Shown here one piece after another: positions 44,601 through 53,741 of a stretch of 64,000 nucleotides of DNA (its first letter is position 1; the number at the start of each line of letters is the position of its first letter). Source of the DNA: Chloroflexota bacterium (GTDB lineage Bacteria; Chloroflexota; UBA6077; FW602-bin22); assembly GCA_004297775.1 (NCBI GenBank), contig SCUE01000025.1, positions 1 through 64,000 of the forward strand, in the 5' to 3' direction. Under the pieces are notes generated by a model that was not told the DNA's origin, did no database searches, and saw only the letters and a program-made list of their open reading frames with translations. Made by a program: the position numbers and the translations under genes.

Positions 44601-45600
44601 GACTTGGTTTGGCGCGGACGCGCGACTGCCCGACGTTCGGGAGCGCGTCCGCGCAACACTGACTGACGCGACCGATCTGGCGCCGTTTCGAGAGTTGCTG
44701 GCCGTGCTCCTCGCGCGCCCCGGACGTGTGCTTGCGCCGAATGGCGCGCCAAAGTGGCCGGCGTTCGTGCTTGACACGTGCCTCGTCCTTGGGGGCGATC
44801 TTGACGCCGCGGTCGAAGCGGCGGCCGCAGTCGACCTGATTGCGGCGGCAGCCGACGTGGTCGACGATCTGGTCGACGACGACTGGAACGGCCCGCCACG
44901 CGATGCGCATCGCGCCCTGAACGCGACCCTCGCTCTCACGTCCCTCGCGCAGATGCGCGCCTTCGGACTCGCCGATCGCCTCGGATCGGAACGCGCGGCG
45001 CGCATCGCCGCGATCCTGTCCGGATCGTTGACCGCGGCCGCGGCCGGCGAGGATCTCGACATTCGGCTCGAAGACGATCCGACGACTACCGAAGAAATCG
45101 CGCTGGACATGACATCCCGGAAGTCGGGCGAGCTGATATCGATGGCGTTTCAGGTTGGCGCCGCGATCGCCACCGATGACCGCGGCGTGATCGAGCAGTG
45201 TGGCGCGTTTGGTCGCCGCGTCGGGATCGTCGCGCAAGTCGTCAACGACATCGCCGGTATCGCCATCCTGGAGTCGGCGCGCGGTAGCGACCTGGCGCGG
45301 CGCAAGAAGACGCTCCCCGTCGCGTACGCGCTCCGCTGCGCCGAAGCCGAGGGCGTCTCGCCAATTCTGGCCTGGTACGGCCTGGCTGATGGGCACGCGA
45401 CCGAATCGGCGGTCGCCGCCGCCATCCAGGAACTCGGCGGCCATCACTACGCCTGGGTCGTCGCCGACGCGCATCGGCGCGAGGCGCTACGCATTCTCAG
45501 CAGGTTGACACGCGCAACTGGTCGGCGCGACATCCAGCACTTGCGGCGGCTGCTCCCTGACCTGACCGGAGGAGTCGTGCGCGCGAAAGCTGACGCGTGA
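44584..45600 (+). CDS. polyprenyl-synthetase-family enzyme, candidate ComQ-like isoprenyltransferase
   Basis: 338 residues from TTG 44584. All-alpha isoprenyl synthase: first Asp-rich motif DVVDDLVDDDW (about 98-108), second region VVNDIAGI where most synthases have DDxxD, and SDLARRKKTLPVAYAL. A degenerate second motif is typical of ComQ, which transfers a prenyl group to ComX Trp instead of extending chains. Coupled to the small peptide gene by overlap. An ordinary lipid prenyl synthase cannot be excluded. Confidence 0.7.
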   Translation: MPPRPRTWFGADARLPDVRERVRATLTDATDLAPFRELLAVLLARPGRVLAPNGAPKWPAFVLDTCLVLGGDLDAAVEAAAAVDLIAAAADVVDDLVDDDWNGPPRDAHRALNATLALTSLAQMRAFGLADRLGSERAARIAAILSGSLTAAAAGEDLDIRLEDDPTTTEEIALDMTSRKSGELISMAFQVGAAIATDDRGVIEQCGAFGRRVGIVAQVVNDIAGIAILESARGSDLARRKKTLPVAYALRCAEAEGVSPILAWYGLADGHATESAVAAAIQELGGHHYAWVVADAHRREALRILSRLTRATGRRDIQHLRRLLPDLTGGVVRAKADA

Positions 45601-45743
45601 ACGGCGCGCAGCCGTCGCGCGGGCAAGCGATGTCGGACGAACACCGCGACACCGTTTTCAATCTTCGCTCCGCGGCGTGCCGAGAATCGCCGACCAAGAA
45701 TGAAGCGGAACGTTGTAGGCTGTCGGGTCAGGTTGATTGACCG

Positions 45744-48113
45744 ATGAAACTGCGCGTGGAAAGTCCCGCGTCGATCTGGCGGCGCGCGGCTGGTAGACCG
45801 GCGATCGCGGTGATCGCGGTCTTGCTCCTTCTGGTCGCCGTCGACACCGCGTTCGAAGCCACGACGCGCCCGGCGGTGCTGGGCATTCGCGTGGCGATCG
45901 CCGATTCGTCCCCGACGCTGGCGTGGGTGGTGCCGGGAGCCGCGGCGTGGGATCAGGGAGCCCGACCCGGTGATCGCGTCGTTACGATCGAGGATCGGGC
46001 GATCGGAACCGATACATCGTCCGCGGCAATCGAATCGGCGCGCGCGTTAACGCTCCGATCGACCGATGGCGCCCTCACGCGCGTCTCGGTCGAGCAGCCG
46101 CACGCACTGGCAGGCTGGACCTACCGGCTCACATTCCTCTTGATCGCTATGGCCATCGCTGGTGTCGGCGTGGCCGTCTATGCGCTTTCGCGCCAACCGG
46201 GTATCGGGTTCATCTTCTTCGGGATGTCGTACTCAGCCGCGATGGCGCTGACGGCCGCGATCGCGACGCCGTTCGGCGTGGAGTGGGCAACCGCCGCGAC
46301 GTTCTTGTCGGTGCTCACGTTCGGGTTCTTCAGCGTCCTATTCGCGATGGTATTTCCGATCGATCGCACCGCGACCGCCTGGGGACGGTCGATCGTCTTG
46401 CTCGCGGGCGCTCTCACAGCGGTCCAATTCGCATTGCGAGTCATCGCTTTTGTGACGCCGGCCTTCTATGAGTTTGGCCGGCGCACGATGTTCGGGCTCG
46501 TCGGCCTGGAATTGGTCGGCGCGGGATTCTTCGGGGTGACGGCCCTACTCAGCGCCCGTCGGCGCGGCCGCGGCCGCCGCTCCCTGAGCATCATCGTGAT
46601 TGGCACGATCGCGGGTATCGCACCTCTCAGCATTCTCAGTCTGCTGCCACGCGCAATCGCCCAGGCCGAGATCGTGCCGCCAGAAGCGGCCGCGATCGGT
46701 CTCGCCTTGATTCCGCTCGTTTTCGGTGGAGCCATCTTGAGCCGACAGTTCCTGGGGATCGATCGATTGGTTCGACGCGGCACCATCGCGATCGCGGTCT
46801 GGCTCATTCTCATCGGGCTCTTCACGGTCGCGATCGAAGCCGCGCACGGTCCGTTTGATCGATTGCTCGGAGAGGGTCCCTTGTGGTCGCTCGTCGTGAC
46901 GGCATTCGTGACAGCCGCGTTCTGGCCGTTGCAGTCGCGGCTCCGGTTCCAGACCGAGCGCCTGCTCTTTCGCGACGTCTACGACTACGCCGAGACGGTT
47001 CAGCGGCTTGGGGCGGATCTTTCGCGCATGACCGGCATGGAGCGCATCGCCACGTACGTTCTGAAGCAGCTCGGGCAGGTCCTCGATCTCAAGTGGGCAT
47101 CGCTCTTGTTGAAAAGTGGTGACATCGTCGCCCGCTTCGAATGGAGTGCCGAGGTCGGAGGCTCCGCGCCGTCTATGGCAGCCGGGCCGGCGTCATCCGA
47201 GACCGCCGGCGGCGAATGGACGGCGCATCCAGGTCTGGAGGTACCGGACCGAAGGGTCGTCGACCTCATCAGCGAGGCAACTCCGGTGGGCTCGCTGGAA
47301 CTGGGACCGAAGCGGCACGACGTGCAGCTCTCGGCAACCGACGACTCGCTTCTCGCCGCGATCGTGCCACTCATCGCGACGACGCTTCGGAACGCCCTGC
47401 TGGTGGAGCGCCTCGAACGCCAGGTCGCGGCGCTGAAAGAGCGCGAGGAGGCGCTGGAGAAGCTAGGCGAGCGTTTCCAGAAAGTGCAGGACGACGAGCG
47501 GCGGGCGCTCGCGCTCGACCTGCACGACGACGCGCTCCAGCGAACGATCACGTTGGCGCGGCAGATCGACGCCGTGACGCTGCCCGGTGTGGCTGAACTG
47601 CGGCGCGAGGCAGAAGACATCGTCGCGTCGCTCCGGGCCATCTGCTCGGGACTCTGGCCGACGGTGCTCGATGATATCGGGCTGGCGGGGGGACTCCAGC
47701 AATTGGCGAACGATTGTCGAGCGCGATCTGAATTAGAAGTCGATGTCAACCTGCCAGACGCCGGTTCCGAACGACACACCGATGAGACATCGGAAATGCG
47801 ACTGGCTCTGTACCGCGTCGTACAGGAAGCGCTGAACAATACGATGAAGCACGCCAATGCCCGTCGCGCGATCGTCACGCTGGGCGGTGACCGTTCGACC
47901 GTTGTCGTCCGGGTCGAGGACGATGGGCGCGGGATCGCCGAACTCGACGAAGCATCGTCCGGCAAGCGCGCCGGCTACGGACTGCTGGGCATGCGCGCGC
48001 GTGTGCGGCCGTGGAACGGCTCGGTCGACGTTCGGCCGGGGCCGTTGGGCGGCACGGTCGTCGAAGCCAGGATCCGCTTCGATTGGTTTCGTCACACGGC
48101 CGCACCGACATGA
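45744..48113 (+). CDS. multi-pass sensor histidine kinase with PDZ-like N-terminus, candidate ComP-like receptor
   Basis: 789 residues. TM1 (19-37), PDZ-like domain (about 42-120, PGAAAWDQGARPGDRVVTIE), then about eight or nine more TM segments (127-396), a GAF-like domain (430-555), coiled coil (555-585), phosphoacceptor H594 in LALDLHDDALQRTI and HATPase_c (685-780; N-box QEALNNTMKHA, G1 DDGRGI). The layout and length resemble Bacillus ComP, which reads the ComX pheromone. Follows the ComQ-like gene by 143 bases and overlaps the regulator gene (ATGA). Confidence 0.82.
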   Translation: MKLRVESPASIWRRAAGRPAIAVIAVLLLLVAVDTAFEATTRPAVLGIRVAIADSSPTLAWVVPGAAAWDQGARPGDRVVTIEDRAIGTDTSSAAIESARALTLRSTDGALTRVSVEQPHALAGWTYRLTFLLIAMAIAGVGVAVYALSRQPGIGFIFFGMSYSAAMALTAAIATPFGVEWATAATFLSVLTFGFFSVLFAMVFPIDRTATAWGRSIVLLAGALTAVQFALRVIAFVTPAFYEFGRRTMFGLVGLELVGAGFFGVTALLSARRRGRGRRSLSIIVIGTIAGIAPLSILSLLPRAIAQAEIVPPEAAAIGLALIPLVFGGAILSRQFLGIDRLVRRGTIAIAVWLILIGLFTVAIEAAHGPFDRLLGEGPLWSLVVTAFVTAAFWPLQSRLRFQTERLLFRDVYDYAETVQRLGADLSRMTGMERIATYVLKQLGQVLDLKWASLLLKSGDIVARFEWSAEVGGSAPSMAAGPASSETAGGEWTAHPGLEVPDRRVVDLISEATPVGSLELGPKRHDVQLSATDDSLLAAIVPLIATTLRNALLVERLERQVAALKEREEALEKLGERFQKVQDDERRALALDLHDDALQRTITLARQIDAVTLPGVAELRREAEDIVASLRAICSGLWPTVLDDIGLAGGLQQLANDCRARSELEVDVNLPDAGSERHTDETSEMRLALYRVVQEALNNTMKHANARRAIVTLGGDRSTVVVRVEDDGRGIAELDEASSGKRAGYGLLGMRARVRPWNGSVDVRPGPLGGTVVEARIRFDWFRHTAAPT

Positions 48114-48712
48114 CGATACGCGTCGTGATCGTCGACGACCACCCGTCGCTGAGAGCCGGCACGCGCGCATTCTTCGGCGGCGCCTCCGACATCGAGGTCG
48201 TCGGCGAAGCAACGACCGGCGCCGAGGCCATCAGTCTGGCCACGAAGCTGGGACCCGATGTCGTCCTGCTCGATATTCAGCTACCGGACGTCAGCGGCGT
48301 CGAGGTGGCTCGTCAATTGCGCGACGCGGCGCCCCGCTCGGCCGTGATCGTGCTGACGGGACACAACACGGAGACGTACGCCACCGAATTGGCGAAGCTT
48401 CGGATCGTGGCGATTCTGGATAAGACGTCGACCGCGCGCGAGATCGTCATGGCGGTCCGCGAGGCCGCGTTCGGGCGGCGACAGATCGTTCGCCAGCGCG
48501 GCGAGGAGGATGGGCCAATCGTCGCGCTCACCGAGCGAGAACGGCAGGTCCTGACTCTCCTGGCCGGCGGCTATCGAAACAACCAGATCGGGGATGCGCT
48601 GGGTATGTCGGAACGGACCGCCGAGTTCCACGTCGGCAACGTGCTGGCCAAGCTGCACGCCAAGGGGCGCGGCGAAGCGGTCGCGATTGCGCGGCAGGAA
48701 GGGCTCCTGTAG
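48110..48712 (+). CDS. NarL/LuxR-type response regulator, candidate ComA-like output
   Basis: 200 residues from ATG 48110, overlapping the kinase stop. Receiver has D10-D11 and phosphoacceptor D55 (VVLLDIQLPDVSG); C-terminal LuxR helix-turn-helix LTERERQVLTLLAGGYRNNQIGDALGMSERTAEFH. Paired with the PDZ-type kinase; Bacillus ComA has the same domain order and also uses Asp55. Likely regulates the upstream peptide promoter or other targets. Confidence 0.85.
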   Translation: MTIRVVIVDDHPSLRAGTRAFFGGASDIEVVGEATTGAEAISLATKLGPDVVLLDIQLPDVSGVEVARQLRDAAPRSAVIVLTGHNTETYATELAKLRIVAILDKTSTAREIVMAVREAAFGRRQIVRQRGEEDGPIVALTERERQVLTLLAGGYRNNQIGDALGMSERTAEFHVGNVLAKLHAKGRGEAVAIARQEGLL

Positions 48713-48776
48713 CTCGTGCACTTCGGCGCGCCCGCGATCGACGGCGCGCGTGGATACCGAACCGAGCGGCGCTCGA

Positions 48777-50207
48777 CTACGCGATCAGATCCGCTGGCTC
48801 GATCAGCGTGACGCCTTCGGCCGAGGCGTGCTCGCGCAGACGCCGGTCGAAGCGGCGGCCGAAGAGAACGAGTTGCGTCTCCGCGCTCACCCCGGGTACG
48901 TGCCGAACGGTTTCGCGCAGGCGATTCAGGGCCGAGAACCCGACCGGCCCGTTCGACCATTTCGCCTCTCCGACGAGCACGACGTCCTTTCCGCGCACGG
49001 CGACGACCTCTAACTCGCGACTGACCGTCGCCCGCGGCCCGGCGTCGGCCGAATCCGGAATCTTCCCCCACCAGGATCCGACATCGTCGATCGGGCTCCG
49101 CCACCGCCCTCGATCGGCCTGTGCCAGCACCCAGTCGCGGCAAATCTCCTCGAATGCCGGCCGCGACACGAAGTGGTCGAGCGTCGGCGCGACCATCTCG
49201 GCATAGGCGCGATCGGGATCGGTCGCGCGCTCGAATCGCGCCTGGCGCGGCAGAACGTAGCGGAACCAGAAGCGCAGGTACGGATCCGTGATACGCCAGA
49301 CCGGTCGGCTCTTGCCGACGATCGAGGTGTGCGACTCGGCGAATCCGAGCGCAACCAGCATCTTGAGGTAGGCCGTGATATTCCCCGGCTCGTTCCCCGG
49401 GCGCACGCGACTGAGAATCTGCCCGTATTCCGTGCACCCATCGTCGATCGCGCGCAAGATCGAGAAGTAGAGTCCGGGATCGCGCAGTTCCTCGCGGACG
49501 ACGAGTTCGGCCTCTTCGAAAAGCGCGGCGCCCTTCCGCGTGACTCGGTTGGCGATGTTCCACGCCAGGCCGCGCGATAGATCGAACTGACTCAGGTAGT
49601 ACGGAATCCCGCCCAGCACGGCGTACGCGCGAATGCGATCCTCGGCGCTCCAGGCGGGAAAGAATAGGCTGGCATCGGCGCATTTGAGCGGTGAGAGCTT
49701 CCAGATCCCGGTGTTCCGCCCGTACATCGGCCCGTTCAGCACCTTCCGCTCGAAGAGGCGGACGTAGCTCCCGCAGATGACGAAGTAGAGCGGAATCGGC
49801 CCGGCCTCGATCTCGCGCGACCACCACCGCTGGACCACGCTTGCCAGCGAATCGTCGGCCTCGGCCGCGTACTGGTACTCGTCGATGACGAAGAGGAGCG
49901 GCTCGCGCGCGGCCAGGCGCGCGACGTAGGCGAGCGCGGCCGACCAATTCGGCAACGGTCCGGCGCGCAGAACCGGGTCGTCGGCGAATTCGGCGAGCGT
50001 GGCGGTCAGGTCGCGCAGGTGGTCGGCGGTGGTTCCCTCGGCCGCCTGGTAGACGATCGAGCGGCGCCCGGCCGCGAACGCGTCGATCAGCGCTGACTTC
50101 CCAATTCGGCGACGCCCGTACAGGATGCGAAACTGTGGCTGTCCGTTCCAACCCTCGTTCAGCCAGCGCGTCTCCGCGGCTCGATCGAGGAACGTTGCCC
50201 GCTTCAT
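48777..50207 (-). CDS. archaeal-type AAA ATPase with DUF234-like C-terminal nuclease domain
   Basis: 476 residues from ATG 50207 (MKRATFLDRAAETRWL). Walker A is ILYGRRRIGKSALI, Walker B LLFVIDEYQYAAEAD, a sensor-like VICGSYVRLFERK, a winged-helix centre (TEYGQILSRVRPGNEPGNITAYLKMLVALGF) and a C-terminal ELEVVAVRGKDVVLVGEAKWS, the PD-ExK-like DUF234 part. Members are found near mobile or TA-like loci; role unresolved. Four palindromes lie directly upstream. Confidence 0.85.
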   Translation of the reverse strand: MKRATFLDRAAETRWLNEGWNGQPQFRILYGRRRIGKSALIDAFAAGRRSIVYQAAEGTTADHLRDLTATLAEFADDPVLRAGPLPNWSAALAYVARLAAREPLLFVIDEYQYAAEADDSLASVVQRWWSREIEAGPIPLYFVICGSYVRLFERKVLNGPMYGRNTGIWKLSPLKCADASLFFPAWSAEDRIRAYAVLGGIPYYLSQFDLSRGLAWNIANRVTRKGAALFEEAELVVREELRDPGLYFSILRAIDDGCTEYGQILSRVRPGNEPGNITAYLKMLVALGFAESHTSIVGKSRPVWRITDPYLRFWFRYVLPRQARFERATDPDRAYAEMVAPTLDHFVSRPAFEEICRDWVLAQADRGRWRSPIDDVGSWWGKIPDSADAGPRATVSRELEVVAVRGKDVVLVGEAKWSNGPVGFSALNRLRETVRHVPGVSAETQLVLFGRRFDRRLREHASAEGVTLIEPADLIA

Positions 50208-50211
50208 TTGC

Positions 50212-50311
50212 ACAATCGTGATTGTGACAATCGTGATTGTCATTTGTCAACGGTTCCGGCGGCCGGTCCTCGTATATCGCGCACAATCGTGATTGTCACA
50301 ATCACGATTGT
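50212..50311. repeat. four copies of the palindrome ACAATC-NN-GATTGT
   Basis: Copies at 50212-50225, 50227-50240, 50283-50296 and 50298-50311. Within each pair the starts are 15 bases apart, and the pairs are 71 bases apart. The central pair is GT three times and AC once. They end five bases before the start codon of the ATPase gene on the minus strand. Probably operator DNA for a dimeric regulator, possibly the ATPase itself. Confidence 0.6.
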
Positions 50312-50374
50312 GCTCGCCGAGCGTTCGGAATGCGGCGTCCGGACTGGGTCCGGTGCAAGATCATCCCTGGGGGA

Positions 50375-50393
50375 CGCGGGTATCTTGCCCGCG
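50375..50393. repeat. REP-like hairpin
   Basis: CGCGGG / CCCGCG arms around a seven-base loop, within a GC-rich intergenic stretch (50312-50446) that also holds GGCGGGTTACCCCGC-like sequence. It looks like a repetitive extragenic palindrome. Nothing else is seen in this gap. Confidence 0.4.
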
Positions 50394-50446
50394 GCGCGAT
50401 ACCCACTGTCCCAGTCGGGTCCGCGGTTCGCCAGGATGCCGGCGGG

Positions 50447-51385
50447 TTACCCCGCGGGAAGTGGCTCCAGGCGCGCGTTTGCCTCAACCGGGGCGCGATT
50501 CTCCTCGGCCTCCAGGATCGGCGATAGCGCCGCGATCGCGACCGCGATCTGCGCCAGATCCGGCTCGCGCGTCGTCAGTCGCTGCACGATCAGTCCGGGT
50601 GCCATCAGGGCACGGATCGCCGCGTTCGTGGCGTACCGCGCGCCGGCCCAGCGAATGAACTCGTAGGCGATTCCGGCGATCAGTGGAATCAGCAGGATCC
50701 GCGAGGCGATCCGCAATTCGATGGCCGGCCGACCCAGCAGCGAGAAGACGACGAACGAGATGATCACGACGATGATGAGGAACGTCGTCCCGCAGCGCGG
50801 GTGCTCGAGCGGGAACCGCTTCACCGACTCGGGCGTCAGCGGCGCGCCGGCCTCGTAGGCGTTGATCGTCTTGTGCTCGGCGCCGTGATACTGGAACACC
50901 CGCCGGATTTCGTCCATCTGGCCGATCAGCGCCATGTAGCCGAGGATCATCCCCAAGCGGATCACCTTCTCGACCAGGTTGCTGACGATGTCGGAGGCGA
51001 TGAACTGGTCGAGCCAGCCCATCGCCAGGACCGGCACCACGAAGAACAGGCCGAGCGCGCCACCGACCGCCACGATCATGGTCGTCCACATCGCGACCTT
51101 CGGCAGGCCGCCCTCGCTGGTCGTCGCGGTATCATCCGGATCGCGCGCCGCGATGTCGGCCGCGAACATGAGCGCGCGAACGCCGAGCGCGAGTGTGTCC
51201 CAGATCATCAGGGCGCCGCGCAAGAGGGGAATGCGCGTCAGACGGCTCGTGTAGATCGCGCCGACGAGCGGCTCGCAGTGGACAATCGTCTGCCCGTTCG
51301 GCGCCCGGCACGCCACCGCGATGTTGCGGCGACCGCGCATCATCACACCCTCGATGACCGCCTGGCCGCCGTAGACGTTTGCCAG
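50447..51385 (-). CDS. DUF1385 (YqhQ-like) membrane protein
   Basis: 312 residues if read from CTG 51385, which is 10 bases after the rpmE stop and follows AGGGAT. This restores the conserved N-terminus NVYGGQAVIEGVMMRGRR; the first GTG/ATG at 51346 would cut it. Four or more membrane segments, a conserved YHGAEHKTINAYEAG and HPRCGTTF motif follow. Function of DUF1385 is unknown; it is often next to rpmE. Confidence 0.85.
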   Translation of the reverse strand: MANVYGGQAVIEGVMMRGRRNIAVACRAPNGQTIVHCEPLVGAIYTSRLTRIPLLRGALMIWDTLALGVRALMFAADIAARDPDDTATTSEGGLPKVAMWTTMIVAVGGALGLFFVVPVLAMGWLDQFIASDIVSNLVEKVIRLGMILGYMALIGQMDEIRRVFQYHGAEHKTINAYEAGAPLTPESVKRFPLEHPRCGTTFLIIVVIISFVVFSLLGRPAIELRIASRILLIPLIAGIAYEFIRWAGARYATNAAIRALMAPGLIVQRLTTREPDLAQIAVAIAALSPILEAEENRAPVEANARLEPLPAG

Positions 51386-51395
51386 TGAGTTATCC

Positions 51396-51614
51396 CTACG
51401 TCGGCGAGGCGGTCTGGCGCTGCCGCATTCGCCGCATGAACCGCTCGACCTGGCCGGCGGTGTCGACGATACGCATATTACCGGTGTAGAAGGGGTGGCA
51501 CTTCGAGCAAAGCTCGACGCGCAATACCGGCTTCGTCGCGTGGCTGGTGAACGATTCGCCGCAGACGCACGTGACCGCGGCCTCGTGCCACTCGGGGTGG
51601 ATGCCCTTCTTCAC
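51396..51614 (-). CDS. rpmE: 50S ribosomal protein L31
   Basis: 72 residues from GTG 51614: VKKGIHPEWHEAAVTCVCGESF then LCSKCHPFYTG, the zinc-type L31 with four cysteines. Lies in a leftward cluster after rpmA. Confidence 0.94.
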   Translation of the reverse strand: MKKGIHPEWHEAAVTCVCGESFTSHATKPVLRVELCSKCHPFYTGNMRIVDTAGQVERFMRRMRQRQTASPT

Positions 51615-51618
51615 GGAG

Positions 51619-51903
51619 TTATCCCGCCGCCGCGAGGACCGGCTGAGCCGCCGCATAGACGCTGACTTTCTTTTGGTCCGGCTTGCGATACCACTCGAAC
51701 TTCACCTCGCCGTCGATCAGCGAATACAGCGTGTGATCCTTGCCGCAGCCAACATTCGTGCCCGGATGCACCTTCGTGCCGCGCTGTCGAATGATGATCG
51801 TACCGGCGCGCACCGCCTCGCCGCCAAATCGCTTGACGCCGAGCCGCTGAGCATTGCTGTCGCGCCCGTTTCTCGAGCTGCCGACGCCTTTCTTGTGAGC
51901 CAT
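51619..51903 (-). CDS. rpmA: 50S ribosomal protein L27
   Basis: 94 residues: [33 protein letters not shown] and [12 protein letters not shown], all standard for L27. It is next to rplU as in most bacteria. The N-terminal tail lacks the Firmicute cleavage extension. Confidence 0.95.
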   Translation of the reverse strand: MAHKKGVGSSRNGRDSNAQRLGVKRFGGEAVRAGTIIIRQRGTKVHPGTNVGCGKDHTLYSLIDGEVKFEWYRKPDQKKVSVYAAAQPVLAAAG

Positions 51904-51940
51904 GTCCGCCTCCGAACTGAGTTGACGATCGTCGTACCGG

Positions 51941-52267
51941 CTACTCGCCGGCGACGATCTCCTTGACGACGAGCTGCGTGTAGTGCTGGCGATGGCCGGT
52001 CTTCCGGCGATATCGCGTCTTCGACTTGTACTTGAAGATGATGAGTTTCTTGCCCTTGGCGTCGGGATCGACGACCTCGGTCACGACCTTCGCGCCCGGC
52101 ACAGTCGGGCGGCCGATCACGGTCGCGTCATCGTGACCGATCGCCAGCACCTGATCGAGCTCGACCGTCGCGCCGGTTTCGGACGCGCCATCGATCAAAT
52201 TGACCAGAATGGTCTGTCCGACGGCGACCTTGTGCTGTTGGCCACCGGTCTGGACGACTGCGTACAC
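51941..52267 (-). CDS. rplU: 50S ribosomal protein L21
   Basis: 108 residues: [20 protein letters not shown] at the N-terminus and [25 protein letters not shown] sequence near the C-terminus. First gene of the leftward rplU-rpmA-rpmE run. The 54-base gap to the divergent GH4 gene must hold both promoters. Confidence 0.95.
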   Translation of the reverse strand: MYAVVQTGGQQHKVAVGQTILVNLIDGASETGATVELDQVLAIGHDDATVIGRPTVPGAKVVTEVVDPDAKGKKLIIFKYKSKTRYRRKTGHRQHYTQLVVKEIVAGE

Positions 52268-52321
52268 GACTAAGTACCCTCCGGGGGTTCGAGTGAACTT
52301 GGCGATTATAGAGGAGCCCCG

Positions 52322-53656
52322 ATGAGCGGACCACGCATTGCGATGATTGGCGCCGGGTCGGTCGTATTCGCCCGTGCCCTGACGAGCGACATTCTATCGT
52401 TCCCTGAACTCGCCAATGCCCAGATTCGATTGCACGACATCGATCGGCGACGTCTCGAGACGGCCGAGATGATGGTTCGATCGGTCGCGAAGACGCTCGG
52501 GGCCAACCCGACGATCGTCAGTTCGCTCGATCGCAAGGCCGCCCTGCGCGATGCCGACTACGTCATCAACTCGATCCAGGTCGGTGGCCACGACGCGACG
52601 CTGCGCGATTTCGACATTCCGAAGAAATACGGCCTGCGTCAGACGATCGCCGACACGCTCGGCATCGGCGGCATCTTCCGGGCGCTACGAACGATCCCGG
52701 TGATGCTCGACATCTGCGCCGACATGCGCGCCGAGTGTCCGGACGCGCTGCTCCTCAATTACACGAACCCGATGGTGATGCTCTGCCTGGCGGTCGAGCG
52801 CTTCGGCGGCGTGCCGGTCGTCGGTCTCTGCCACTCCGTGCAACACACCGCGCGCGTCCTGGCCGACTTCGCCGGCGTCGCGCGAGACGATGTCTGGTAT
52901 CGCGTCGCCGGCATCAACCACATGAGCTGGTTCCTTGATTTCCGCCGTCGGAACGGCGAGGACCTCTACCCGCGCCTCTGGGAAGCGTTGGATGATCCGG
53001 CCCGCTTTGGCAAGGACGCGGTCCGCTTCGAGATGATGCGGCGGCTCGGCTACTTCGTCACCGAGTCGAGCGAGCATATGTCGGAGTACCTGCCGTACTT
53101 CATCAAGCGGCAGTCCGAGGTCGATCGGCTGAACATCCCGATCGACGAGTACATCCGCCGCTCCGAGCGTAATCTCAACCGGGCCGAAGAGGAGCGTGCG
53201 CGCCTCGATCGTGGCGAGGCGGTCGAGGTCAAGAAGAGCGACGAGTTCGCCGCCTACATCATTCATTCGATCGTCGCGAACAAGGACTGGTCGTTCCACG
53301 GCAACGTCCTGAATCGCGGCCTGATCGACAATCTCCCGTCTGACACCGTCGTCGAGGTGCCGATCCTCGTCAACGCCGCGGGGCTACAGCCGTGCCACGT
53401 CGGCGCGCTGCCGCCGCAGTTGGCCGGCCTCAATCGCACCAACATCGCCACGCAGCAGCTCGTCGTCGAAGCGGCGGTCACCGGCAACCGCGACCACGTC
53501 TACCACGCGGCCATGCTCGATCCGCACACATCGTCGATGCTGACGCTGGATGAGATCTGGCACATGGTCGACGACCTCATCGACGCGCACGGCTCGCTGC
53601 TGCCGAGGATGACGAGCAAGCGGCTGCAGACGTTCGTGCCGGCCGCGGCGAGGTAG
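52322..53656 (+). CDS. melA: family 4 glycosidase (alpha-galactosidase/alpha-glucosidase-like)
   Basis: 444 residues. NAD-binding IAMIGAGSVVFA at the start, TNPMVMLCLAVERFGGVPVVGLCHSVQH (Cys and His metal ligands) and VAGINHMSWFLDFRR are the GH4 signatures. Members use NAD+ and Mn2+ to cleave glycosidic bonds by oxidation-elimination. MelA is the closest call; a glucuronidase or glucosidase is possible. Cytoplasmic, no signal peptide. Confidence 0.82.
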   Translation: MSGPRIAMIGAGSVVFARALTSDILSFPELANAQIRLHDIDRRRLETAEMMVRSVAKTLGANPTIVSSLDRKAALRDADYVINSIQVGGHDATLRDFDIPKKYGLRQTIADTLGIGGIFRALRTIPVMLDICADMRAECPDALLLNYTNPMVMLCLAVERFGGVPVVGLCHSVQHTARVLADFAGVARDDVWYRVAGINHMSWFLDFRRRNGEDLYPRLWEALDDPARFGKDAVRFEMMRRLGYFVTESSEHMSEYLPYFIKRQSEVDRLNIPIDEYIRRSERNLNRAEEERARLDRGEAVEVKKSDEFAAYIIHSIVANKDWSFHGNVLNRGLIDNLPSDTVVEVPILVNAAGLQPCHVGALPPQLAGLNRTNIATQQLVVEAAVTGNRDHVYHAAMLDPHTSSMLTLDEIWHMVDDLIDAHGSLLPRMTSKRLQTFVPAAAR

Positions 53657-53741
53657 CGGGCCACGGGCGGACAATTCGCCAGCCATGCAAGCGACACCGG
53701 CGAGTGACTTCAATCGTACTTCAATGAATCGCGTATCGCGA

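Noticed and set aside
50212..50311. CRISPR array
   Set aside because: The 14-base palindromes are only one or about 42 bases apart and there are no regular unique spacers or cas genes.
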